Part shown: piece after piece, positions 8,126 to 15,228 of the stretch
Position numbering within the stretch: position 1 is the first letter of the stretch
Layout: every line of letters begins with the position of its first letter
Source of the DNA: Cristatella mucedo
Lineage: Eukaryota > Bryozoa > Phylactolaemata > Cristatellidae
Length of the DNA: 15,228 bases
Direction of reading: 5' to 3'
Assembly (NCBI GenBank): GCA_009760855.2
Contig: WPIO01000639.1
Span: forward strand, 1-15,228
Program-made: the position numbers and the translations under genes
Notes under the pieces: generated by a model
What the model was told of the DNA's origin: nothing
Database searches by the model: none
What the model saw: only the letters and a program-made list of their open reading frames with translations

Positions 8126-8560
8126 TGGTAGTCATAGGAATGCAATTCCGCTGTGTCAATTCAAATGTTTCTGGGATGTAGGCAAGCCGACTTGAGAAAC
8201 GAGAACACCGACCACATGCCGCTAGCCGGCAGTGCGGGAAGCAGCTGCTGCAGGCAGTTAGTGCTGTTAGTGCCTGCCGACAAGCCTCGACGAATCCTAT
8301 TGGTCAGATGCCATGACCTGCCTGTCTTTTCCCTGCCGACGAAATATTCCAAGTATTTTGACCTTACACCGGATATTTAAGCAACAGTAAATGTGGATAG
8401 TTTTTTATTAGCCTTGCTAAGTTACCGATAGCTGCAGATGATGCTTACAAACTCCGTAGTAGCCTCTTCTTTGTCGTCGGAGTAATACAAATAACGAGAA
8501 TAATACCACACTTGATAAGGAAAGCATCATCAGAGCGAAATTTCTTTATTGGTGATTTAA
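8126..8560. other. Insertion in module 1 LINE, origin unclear
   Basis: This block is missing from the matching place in module 2 (between about 11465 and 11480). It includes a GC-rich stretch with an inverted repeat (GCAGGCA 8250-8256, TGCCTGC 8271-8277) and overlapping open frames on both strands that match nothing I know. Near 8493-8545 it resembles a degraded minus-strand LINE 3' end (AATAATAC..CACTTGATAA..GCATCATCAGAG), so it may be an old 5'-truncated LINE insertion. Confidence 0.4.
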
Positions 8561-8643
8561 ATTTGACGCTAAGGAAACACGATCGTATATTTGAAAACCA
8601 TTCGTCCGGTTATTGGACAGCTTGCTGTAGATTTCCAATCGGT

Positions 8644-9546
8644 GAGCCTTAACGGGTCACCAGGTTAGGCTGTTGCTTTCCCGACTTCATTATCGAGGTC
8701 TCGGGTTTGTCTCCTGTGGTGGACGATTTTCGCTGCAAGCAGGAGTCAAATTCGGAAGGAATCTGCTTTCGCTTTAAAAAAAGAGACTGTTAAATCAGCT
8801 ATGATTTTTATTGGATCAGTTGTGGTGGCTCCTTAAGACAGTTGCTTTTACGACCACTTTATACAGGTCATTAGTTCAATTCCAGGTGTGAGCAATCCTG
8901 TATCGCCATTGCAAGCTGTGGCTAAAGCCTTGGAAGAAGGGTCTTCTGTTGCTGTACCCAAAGAGGATGATTAATCAGCTAACATTTTTTCTGTTTTTGT
9001 TTGGTTAGCTTGGAAGGCACACTAGGTAAAGCTGTTGCTTTCATGACTGCTTTAGCGAGGTCGTACGTTCGATTTCCTCGGTGGACATTTCATTATTGAC
9101 GCTGCAAGCAGTAGTCATAGACGTAAAGAATCTTCTTTCGGTGTACACCAATTTATTGTTAAACCAGCTAGGATTTTCTTTTGGGTGAACGTGATTGCCC
9201 ATTATGTAAGAAGGTGCCTTTCACGACCACTTTCCCGAGGTCTTGGGTTCTATTGCTGCAGTTGGCAATCTTTGATCTCACAGCAAACTGTGGTTAATGT
9301 CGTGAAGGGTCATTTTTTCTGTACAAGATGAGGTATTTTACTAAGCTAAGATCGTTTTCTTTGTTTCGGTTAGCCGTGAATACACCCTAGCTAAGGCTAT
9401 CGCTTTCTCGACCTTGGTCCCGAGGTCATGTGTTCGATTCAAGTGGTGGGTGATCATATAGCAACCCTGCAAGCAGAGATAAAGGTCGTAAAGTTTCTCC
9501 TGTCGCTATTCAGAAAGTGACTTTTAATCAGCTAGGATTCTTCTTA
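8644..9546 (+). repeat. Tandem array of five ~180-bp tRNA-like SINE units
   Basis: Five diverged head-to-tail units start near 8644, 8815, 9005, 9185 and 9370 (171-190 bp each). Each has a tRNA-like head: a worn A-box region, a conserved GCTTTCACGACC-like anticodon-arm segment, GAGGTC, then a B-box-like word (AGTTCAATTCC at 8873-8883, CGTTCGATTTCC near 9066, TGTTCGATTC near 9431). A shared body follows with 'GGTGG.CGAT', 'TGCAAGCAG.GGT', 'CGTAAAG..TCTTCTGTCGCT', and the unit ends in AATCAGCTAGGATTTTCTTTTGG. Pol III-type internal promoters are implied by the boxes, but no unit has an intact pair. The anticodon region resembles that of a Glu(UUC)-type tRNA; the source tRNA is uncertain. Confidence 0.75.
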
Positions 9547-9725
9547 ACCATACTGGCATACATACTTTATGCACATTGCCTCGAACCACGGTAATCATGT
9601 TATTTATTAAGCACGACACCACTCACCATTCATTCTTGTTTCAATTGCACCAAATGTAAAGCGTGTAGATAGAGATTGAGTTCTTTGAGGAAGCTTTATA
9701 AGTTATGTAATAAACATTAATAATA
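9547..9725 (+). mobile_element. Family-B LINE 3' UTR and tail (start of module 2)
   Basis: A truncated LINE 3' end: 'GCACATTGCC', 'CACCATTCATTC', 'CACCAAATGTAAAGCGTGTAGATAGAGATTG' (split over 9648-9680), then a worn TAATAAACATTAATAATA tail. The same junction with the tRNA-like array (CAGCTAGGATT then a CATACT-GCAT word) appears at 11910, so this piece is part of the duplicated module, not a separate insertion. Confidence 0.75.
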
Positions 9726-9856
9726 GCCGGTAAGTTTGCTCTGTCAACATTCTTTTTAGTAAAGTTTGCAGCCATCAATATGCCGATGTCATCAACACAA
9801 CTAGCAAATGAGCTGTGATATTTCGACGTGCTACAGAGCTGGCAATGATCAAAAGC
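9726..9856 (-). mobile_element. Minus-strand LINE, post-YADD segment (module 2)
   Basis: On the minus strand this encodes 'FDHCQLCSTS', 'FASCVDDIGILMAANF' and 'NVDRANL', which match the region just after motif C in L2-type LINEs ('..C..DI..WM..NFLKLN..KTE.L'). It is the continuation of the reverse transcriptase at 10545-11245; the plus-strand LINE 9857-10544 sits between the two halves. Confidence 0.75.
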
Positions 9857-10544
9857 AGCTGGTCCCAGCATGTGTGATATACCATCTCGACTTCTGTAAG
9901 TCACTGCTTGCTGGCCTACCGGCATGTGCAATCAAGAGCTTAGAGCTGATGGAAAACTCCACCGCTAGGCTCGTCAATCGTGAACGTTGCAGTTGCCACA
10001 TTGAAACCACAGCTTGCCGACCTCCACTGGCTACCAGTCAAGCAACGTATCGACTTCATAATTTTATTGTTAACTTTTAGGTCATTTCATTCTCTTGCTC
10101 CAGCCTATCTCTCAAATTTACTCCCCCACCGTGCAAAGTATCGTACCACCTTCTTTTCGGGATTAAGCAGTTTGCCGATACCTAGTGCGAACCTCAAATC
10201 CTTTGGAGACTATGCATTTATTTCATATGCCCTCAAAGCCTGGAACTCATTCCCGACTTGCGTCGGAACATCCCCTGACTAGACCACGTTAAAAAGAACT
10301 TGAAATATAACTGTTTAGGACAGCGTTTGGTGGGTCCCTGTGATTCATCCTTCATGTGCTTATGTGTGCTGACACCGGGCATGTTGCAACTTACTGAACT
10401 TGCATGCTGCCCCTGTGCATGTCACCCCTAACTATTGAAAAAACTCAAAAATTCAACTGCATTTTTCTTTGCAGCAAATTGTATGCGCCTAGGAAATAAT
10501 TGAGTTCTCTGAGGGCGCCTATTAAGTGCATATTTATTATTATT
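9857..10544 (+). mobile_element. 5'-truncated family-B LINE inserted in module 2
   Basis: Begins in the C-terminal region ('LVPACVIYHLDFCKSLLAGLP', split as 9861-9920), continues with 'LMENSTARLVNRE', 'LADLHWLPVKQRIDF' near 10015-10060, 'LAPAYLSNLLPHRAKYRTT' near 10095-10150, 'FGDYAFISYALKAWNSFPT' near 10205-10260, and the 3' UTR with tail TTTATTATTATTA at 10532-10544. One or more frameshifts separate 9808-10080 from 9980-10282. It splits the minus-strand LINE between motif C and the following block. AAAG at both edges may be a short target duplication. Confidence 0.8.
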
Positions 10545-11553
10545 AAAGGAATGTACAACAGGTAGTCATCTGCATGGATGGGAAAGCCTTGATCGTGCTT
10601 GGATATCACATCGGCCAAAAGGGAAAGCACATATCGTGAAAATCACTGTATCAGTGACAGATCCCTGAGCAACACGATATTTAGGAGGTTACTCAGATGA
10701 TCTATGTCTACTCATGTCAATATTGGGGAGTCTCTCTCTGAGGTAGAACCTGAACTATTGCAATCTCGTGCCAGTAATGCTTTTAGGTTTGAGCAAATTG
10801 AAGTCCCAAATAATGTACGTAGACGGACAATTATAAAAATTAGAATGATTGCTGAGGCAGCTAATATATGAGAACTATTCCAGATGTAGTTTTGGCAGCA
10901 CATCACAGCAATGCAAACAGCTCACATTCTGAATACTGTAGCAGTCGGCAAATGTACTGTGGTAGCGTCAACAGTCATACACACAGAGCTATGAATGTTC
11001 CTGTCACCCATGGAGCCAAGATTTAGGAAACTTGCTCTTCCACGACGACGTAAAGTTACACATCCAAAATCAAAAAAACCTACTCAAGTCCAAAGCAAGG
11101 GCAAAATGAGTGCTTCTGAAATGTATAGCCATTCAGATTCGCAATTTTGAAGTCGGCAAGCAATAATCCCACGTCGAACACAAAGATTGGCATCAGCGAT
11201 ACAAGCCACGTAATACGAATGGGTAGTGGGCATACACAGAACTACGTAGAGCGGTTGGTGTAATGAGCTTGCAGAGATCACACCTTGAATTAAACAGCGA
11301 TTTGCTTACCTATGAACCCAACTGTTTGTGATCGGCCTTATTGAAAAATCGAAAAGATATACCGCTAGACTATCTAAGGGTACTCATTTACGATAGCCGA
11401 ACTGACATCAGCACATACTGAGAGAGCTTTAGCCGGCAAGCTGATCCCCAACAGGCCTCCTGCTGACCTGAGATTGGTTGAAAGGAAACACGATCGGATA
11501 TTTGAGAACCTTATGTCTGTAGCTGGAAAGTTTGCTGCAGCTTTCGAATAAGC
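10545..11553 (-). mobile_element. Minus-strand LINE of module 2 (linker and reverse transcriptase)
   Basis: The paralogue of 7195-8643 without the 435-bp insertion. On the minus strand: linker (11553-11250) with 'SCFLSTNLRSAGGLLGISL' and 'PAKALS' in an open frame reaching 11374; a middle region with many stops; 'SITGTRLQ*FRFYLRERL' near 10735-10790; motif B-like 'VAQGSVTDTVIF' near 10640-10680; motif C altered to HADD at 10565-10576. The end towards 11553 joins the tRNA-like array in the same way as module 1. The copy is inactive. Confidence 0.72.
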
Positions 11554-11910
11554 GAGCCGTAATAGCTCAGTAATTAAGCCGGTTCCTTTCACGACCTCGG
11601 CTCCGAGGTCTTGAGTTCGGTCCTTCCGGTGGGAAATTCCTTATAGCTACTACAAGCGGTGGTAAAAGTCGTAAAGTCTCTTCTGTCGCTACACAAAAAG
11701 AGGCGGTTTTTAATTAGCTTGGATTTCTTTTGGTTAGCTGCGAGTGCTTAGTAGAAAAGGCTGTTGCTTCCACGAGCTTGTTCCTGAGGTCGTGGGGTCG
11801 TTTCCTGCGGTGGGCGATCCTTTATCGCATTGGCAAGCGGTGCTGAAAGCCGTAAAGGCTCTTCTGGCTCAATGCAAAAACAGGCCGTTTAATCAGCTAG
11901 GATTTTCTGT
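11554..11910 (+). repeat. Two ~180-bp tRNA-like SINE units (module 2 array)
   Basis: Units at 11554-11733 and 11734-11910 match those at 8644-9546. The first keeps the best tRNA-like head in the window: GAGCCGTAATAGCTCAG (A-box region from 11554), CCTTTCACGACC (from 11585) and GAGTTCGGTCC (B-box region from about 11613). Both end in the shared AGCTNGGATTTTCT-like word. The shorter array makes this module the simpler version. Confidence 0.75.
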
Positions 11911-12090
11911 ACCCATACTTGCATGCTGTCCCTGTGCTTGCTACCACTAACCAAATTAATATTGTTATTCATCAAGCTTGATCCCAGTCGCCCTTCGATC
12001 ACGTATTTTCCAAAGCAACTGTACAGTGCCTAGAAGGAGATTGAGTTTTTTGAGGGTGCTTAATAAATTGTATTCTTATTGACAACAATA
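11911..12090 (+). mobile_element. Family-B LINE 3' UTR and tail (start of module 3)
   Basis: Starts at the same position of the 3' UTR as 9547-9725 ('CATACTTGCATGCTG', 'CCCTGTGCTTGC', 'CACTAACC'), continues with 'CAGTGCCTAGAAGGAGATTGAG' (split over 12024-12050) and a degraded tail (TATTCTTATTGACAACAATAA). Confidence 0.75.
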
Positions 12091-12245
12091 ACTAGAAAGT
12101 TGGTTTTCTAACCGACCACTTTAGGTAGGTATGCTCCATTCAATGTGCGAATGTCATCGATACAAGCAGCAAACAAGCTGAGATCATTCGATGTGCTGCA
12201 GAGCTGGGAATCATCAAAGCTGTAAATCATCTAGCTAATGAATTA
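12091..12245 (-). mobile_element. Minus-strand LINE, YADD-to-LKLN region, uninterrupted (module 3)
   Basis: On the minus strand 'LDDLQL' (LDD at 12226-12234, remains of YADD) runs almost directly into 'SFDDSQLCSTSNDLSLF', 'AACIDDIRTLNGAYL' and 'KTNFLVI'. Modules 1 and 2 have a plus-strand LINE between these two blocks, so this copy looks like the unfilled site. A one-base frame slip separates the two blocks. Similarity stops near 12245. Confidence 0.7.
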
Positions 12246-12593
12246 CAGACAGAAGCAATATATCTGTGACCATGTCTACTCTATGGATACAAAAACCGCG
12301 TAGACATTCAGAGTGCCCTCAAAAACTCCTGAATAAACCCTTTTAGTTTCACCACATCATGCATTTTATTTTATTTTGTGCTTTTGTGCTATTGCCTTGA
12401 GTGAGTGCTAAAAATTACAGGGAAGCACCCACAGATTATACACACCACGGACAGACACAGCATACACACTCACAACAAACTAACACACAATATACAGACA
12501 CTGTGCACAAAGGACGCATATAGTACAGCTAGGTATTGCATAGCCATTGGTTAAAAAATATATATAATTCATTTATATAGGTTATGTATATAA
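12246..12593. other. Unassigned, with AT- and CA-rich simple sequence
   Basis: No gene seen. It holds a TTTTATTTTATTTT run near 12365-12378, a CA-rich stretch with repeated ACACAC words (12430-12500) and a TA-rich stretch (12556-12600) into which the next LINE copy appears to have inserted. Confidence 0.5.
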
Positions 12594-12871
12594 TATAATA
12601 ATAATAATATTGCACTTGATAAAGCGCCCTCAGAGAACTTAATCTCTTTCTAGGCGCTTTACATTTGCTGCAAAGTGATACGCAATAGAATAGTAAGTAA
12701 AATCATGCTTGAAAAACAAACAAAATGAATAACATGGTTAGGGGTTACATGCACTGGGTCAGCATGCAAATGTGGTTAGTGGCAGCATGAACAGTGTCAG
12801 CACGCATAAGCACATCGAGGACGAATCACAAGGACCCACTAAATGCTGTCCTAAATAGGTATGTTTTTAAG
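12594..12871 (-). mobile_element. 5'-truncated family-B LINE 3' end
   Basis: A 278-bp minus-strand copy with tail (AAT repeats at about 12594-12612), perfect terminal stem (AAAGCGCC 12621-12628 with GGCGCTTT 12653-12660; inner AGAGA 12632-12636 with TCTCT 12643-12647) and a well-kept 3' UTR closely matching insertion 2. It is truncated just inside the end of the coding region. Flanks TTATATAGGTTATGTATATA (12573-12592) and TTTATACGGATGTACTAT (12872-12889) are similar and may be a worn target-site duplication. Confidence 0.85.
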
Positions 12872-13044
12872 TTTATACGGATGTACTATTCATTGCTAGC
12901 TCCTACCCAGACTGGGTGAGGCTTTTGCTATTAAATACCTTGTTGCTTACAGAAGGTAGGGAACACCATTAGCATTTTTAATCCAGCCCATTTCTCGCGA
13001 ACCTTTGCCAAAAGAGTAGTCCTCTGCAGAAATGACCGGACTTC
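12872..13044. other. Unassigned spacer
   Basis: No ORF, RNA or repeat family recognised between two LINE 3' ends. Confidence 0.4.
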
Positions 13045-13140
13045 CTTTGCAAGAATGTTTAAGGGTCTAGAAAGAGGTAGAGTTCTCTGAAGGTGTTACA
13101 TCTATTGAATTGTTATTGTAAATAATAATAAGATTATTAT
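13045..13140 (+). mobile_element. Short LINE 3' end remnant, family B
   Basis: About 95 bp: 'CTTTGCAAGAATGTTTAAGG', 'GTCTAGAAAGAGGTAGAGTTC', 'TCTGAAGGTGTTACATC', then TTGTTATTGTAAATAATAATAAG. It aligns with the final hairpin and tail of the other copies, but the GCGC stem is lost (old copy). Confidence 0.65.
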
Positions 13141-13226
13141 CAATTGCCTGCTTTCTGGAATAGCTAGCTTATTGTTTCACTCCTCCTTTCAACTACAGCT
13201 AAGTCAAAACCAATGAAAATTGCTCA

Positions 13227-13712
13227 ATGCCTGAGATAGCCAGCAAAGCAAATGTCTTCGCGTCGAGCTACACCACAGATTTCCACATAGCTGCTGCCTG
13301 CAAACACGTTCCGCTGTTTAGCTGGAGCAAGCGGTACATCGCGAAGCAGTATTCAGTGGCCAGACAACATCTCGCATCACCGCAAGCGGCCAGTGCTGGA
13401 AACAAACAGCTACAGCTTGCATTAGGCACTCCGAACGTCCTACAAACTGCTAGGGTTTTCAACACAATTTCTAAACCCGAAAGCCAGCCCTTGGTGAACC
13501 AAATCCTACGAGAAGCACAGTCTACGTCTTCAGATAGGAGCACTATGCAACTGCTGGGCTTATACAGGCTGTAAGAAACCAGGATCCCACGGCCCAGAGA
13601 ATGGTCTCAAAGCTAAGGCTTGCAACGGTGCGTCACAGTGAATCCCTCTCTTTACAGAGGCTCCAGCAGTGACTTTCATGTTTCGCACAGTGCCGAAACT
13701 CAGCACTATTAG
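13227..13712 (+). CDS. Candidate small two-exon gene, unknown product
   Basis: An ATG at 13227 opens 115 codons, the longest ATG-started frame in the window outside the LINEs. The surroundings look like splice sites: upstream a pyrimidine tract ending AACTACAG (AG at 13197-13198), which would make 13199 the start of the exon, and at the end a donor-like GTAAGA at 13571. A matching acceptor CCCTCTCTTTACAG ends at 13657, giving an 87-nt GT-AG intron. Spliced this way, the frame runs 18 more codons to a TAG at 13710-13712, about 132 residues in all. The N-terminal 80 residues are rich in Ala, Ser and Gln, with few acidic residues, so a targeting peptide is conceivable. I recognise no domain. A 91-codon frame on the opposite strand shows that openness alone is weak evidence here. 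Confidence 0.25.
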
Positions 13713-14649
13713 CTGCCACCGGCCCATTCTCAGCGAAACAACTTAGAGCAGCTGGTTCGGTGCAGTTTAAGTCGATGATATTTAGCCACAACATTAGCCG
13801 CCCAAAAGAAACCTCTAAACCTTTGCAAGTTGATTTCATTAGAAGCCGATTGCTTAAAAACCTTGAATAGTCGGCTCCTAAGAAGCTTCGGCCTTTCGAT
13901 TTTGTACAAAACCTTATGGCCTTCGTTTCAAGGGTTTGAACATTTCGTTCAATTTTAGTTTGAAGTTTCTAGTACAAGGACCATGCCTGGATTTCGGGCC
14001 GATAGTGCTACTTCTCGACCTTTAGTGGCTTGGCGTTAGGTTGAGACTTTCAATTTGATGCTGAAACTTAGCTAGTGACAATGAATGAGCAACTAAAAGT
14101 TGGGTACTGTTGTTGCAACCTTAAATATACTTGGTATTTACCAATTTAATCTTAGACATTTGTCGAAACCTTGTGTCCCTCCAGGTTTAAAACACAAGCC
14201 TAACACCAGCTAGCATATTTTAATTATTAAAAGTCGCAGTAGTATCCAATTCATTTAAAAAACTTGCAGCTTATATACTGCCTGCCCAAGAATGTCGAAA
14301 TTAAAAGAAAAACTGTTAACCCCATATTAAGATGGTTCGACTTAACCCTATGGAAAAACTAGTACTTGTAATTTGTTTATTGACCATTCTATTATTTTTT
14401 CCTGTTTTTAACGTACGTCTTTTATTCTGTTATTTGTCTGACTCGAAATTCAAAATCAGATATTCATTTCAGCCTACAACGGCTGAACTAAATACAATTT
14501 TCATGCACTGGCGTTGACACTGTGGCAGAAGACTATGAAGATGTTGGCAGTGACGAGTTTCCTGCTAACTGAGATGATAGAAAGAAACGTATGTTAATGA
14601 AAACTGATTTATGCATTTCACAATATTCTCTTTCGATGAAGCTTTTTTG
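13713..14649. other. AT-rich unassigned region
   Basis: No recognisable gene or repeat. A 61-codon frame at 14332-14517 encodes a hydrophobic stretch (VLVICLLTILLFF) but lies in T-rich DNA where such frames arise by chance. Confidence 0.4.
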
Positions 14650-14699
14650 TAAGTTTGTGTCCATAAACTGTGCCCCTAAATTTTTTGACCACGGTTGTA
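14650..14699. mobile_element. Possible terminus of a Tc1/mariner-type DNA transposon
   Basis: The sequence 'AAGTTTGTGTCCATAAACTG' followed by 'TGCCCCTAAATTTTTTGACC' and 'ACGGTTGTA' resembles in style the inverted termini of Tc1/mariner-like elements (phased short words ending at a TA dinucleotide, here 14698-14699). I could not find the opposite terminus. An acidic peptide end ('EDYEDVGSDEF', stop at 14570-14572) lies upstream on the plus strand, but nothing ties it to a transposase. Confidence 0.25.
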
Positions 14700-14933
14700 G
14701 GATCGCATTAAATAACAGTGACGTGAAAAGACAGGACCATTGACCAACTTTCATAACGATTTGTCATAATATTTGGTTTAGCAATTACATGGCGAGATGT
14801 CTGAATTAATAGTCTAAGTTGCACATTGAACTCAAAAATAGTAATTCGCTGTTTGCAATACAATTGGTTGCAATACAAGCGGCAGTAATGGCAACACATA
14901 CAAGAGCAGTTAATGATGGCATGATCATCTTAT

Positions 14934-14959
14934 AAAAGTCGACGAAAAAGTCGACTTTT
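14934..14959. repeat. Perfect 10-bp inverted repeat
   Basis: AAAAGTCGAC (14934-14943) and GTCGACTTTT (14950-14959) are separated by GAAAAA. It stands just outside the LINE fragment that fills the end of the window. Role unknown. Confidence 0.6.
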
Positions 14960-14984
14960 GAAACGCCGAAGAAGACCGTTAGTT

Positions 14985-15228
14985 AGCTTGTAATGAGCTT
15001 CCAGAGATCATAGTTTGAAGTGAACAGTGATTTACTTACCTATTAACCAAACTATTTGTGATCGGCCTTGGTCGCAAATCGAAAAGATATATCGCGAGAA
15101 TATTTACGGTATTCCTTTACGATAGCCAAACGGTAATCAGCACGAAGCGAGAGTGCCTTAGCCGGTAAGCTCGTTCCGAAAAGGCCTCCTGCAGACCTAA
15201 TATTGGTGGAAAGGAAACACGATCGGAC
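14985..15228 (-). mobile_element. LINE pre-RT linker, third copy, cut by window edge
   Basis: Closely similar to 11246-11490 and 7895-8125. On the minus strand it is open from the window edge (15228) to a stop at 15052-15054, 58 codons, with 'STNIRSAGGLFGTSLPAKAL', 'ADYRLAIVKEYRKYSRDI' and 'FRFATKADHK'. This is the region between endonuclease and reverse transcriptase in L2-type LINEs ('Y..YYRD.I....D.K.LF..V..LL'). After the stop the frame goes on with 'VSKSLFTSNYDL'. It is the best preserved version of this segment. The assignment rests on comparison with module 1, where the same linker leads into the YADD domain. Confidence 0.68.

Larger units (their letters stand above)
7195..8643 (-). 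mobile_element. Minus-strand LINE of composite module 1
   Basis: A LINE in the opposite direction from its left neighbour. Its left edge is interrupted just past motif C by the plus-strand LINE tail, and its right edge meets the tRNA-like array. It contains, on the minus strand, a pre-RT linker (8640-8560 and 8125-7900) and reverse transcriptase up to YADD (7215-7226). About 435 bp of unrelated sequence interrupts the linker. It aligns along its length with 10545-11553 and in part with 14985-15228. Confidence 0.75.

Noticed and set aside
8153-8380. Overlapping open frames on both strands of the GC-rich insertion
   Set aside because: No recognisable motif on either strand; the inverted repeat near 8250-8277 is short and could be chance.
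8644-9546. CRISPR-like array
   Set aside because: The repeats are ~180-bp diverged tandem units with tRNA-like heads, not short identical repeats with unique spacers.
13268-13543. 91-codon minus-strand open frame
   Set aside because: Starts without a clear ATG context, no motif, overlaps the slightly better supported plus-strand candidate.
14332-14517. Small membrane-protein-like frame
   Set aside because: T-rich DNA gives hydrophobic codons by default; no other support.
14985-15228. Novel conserved protein family repeated three times in the window
   Set aside because: In module 1 the same sequence leads into a LINE reverse transcriptase, and the 'ADHKQ...SKSLFN' block fits the LINE pre-RT linker, so a new family is not needed.

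Overview
The window looks like intergenic DNA from an animal genome, probably an invertebrate. There is no bacterial gene layout: no operons, ribosome binding sites or long ORFs. The recognisable coding sequence is almost all decayed non-LTR retrotransposon (LINE) of the CR1/L2 type. These assignments rest on protein motifs I can read (YxDD, QGS..G, the C-terminal 'LHWLPVKQR...AF..P..WNSLP' block) and on 3' ends that fold into a hairpin before an (ATT)n or (ATTAC)n tail. No species can be named from the sequence.

Layout. 1-1885: nothing recognised. 1886-3833 (minus): a 1.9-kb LINE with a frameshifted but nearly complete reverse transcriptase (family A, ATTAC-type tail). 3904-4045: a tRNA-like SINE whose end matches the 3' end of the other LINE family (family B, ATT tail). 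4046-5124: unassigned, with one candidate exon. 5125-7194 (plus): a family-B LINE split by two younger minus-strand family-B insertions. One of these has a perfect 21-bp target-site duplication, the other a 5-bp one.

7195-12245 is a composite module repeated in tandem. In plus-strand order it runs: family-B LINE 3' end, minus-strand LINE (post-YADD part, reverse transcriptase, pre-RT linker), array of ~180-bp tRNA-like units, next LINE 3' end, and so on. Module 1 lacks its left side, module 2 (9547-11910) is complete, and module 3 (11911-12245) is cut short but keeps an apparently empty version of the site where modules 1 and 2 carry a plus-strand LINE. The array has five units in module 1 and two in module 2.

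12594-13140 holds two more LINE 3' ends. 13227-13712 is a weak candidate for a small two-exon gene. 13713-14930 is AT-rich and mostly empty, apart from a possible Tc1/mariner-type terminus at 14650-14699. The window ends inside another copy of the minus-strand LINE linker (14985-15228).

No defence system, operon or new enzyme system is visible. The interest lies in the order of insertions, the tandem composite with a variable tRNA-like array, and the LINE/SINE 3'-end sharing. All LINE copies are broken, so none should be mobile by itself.
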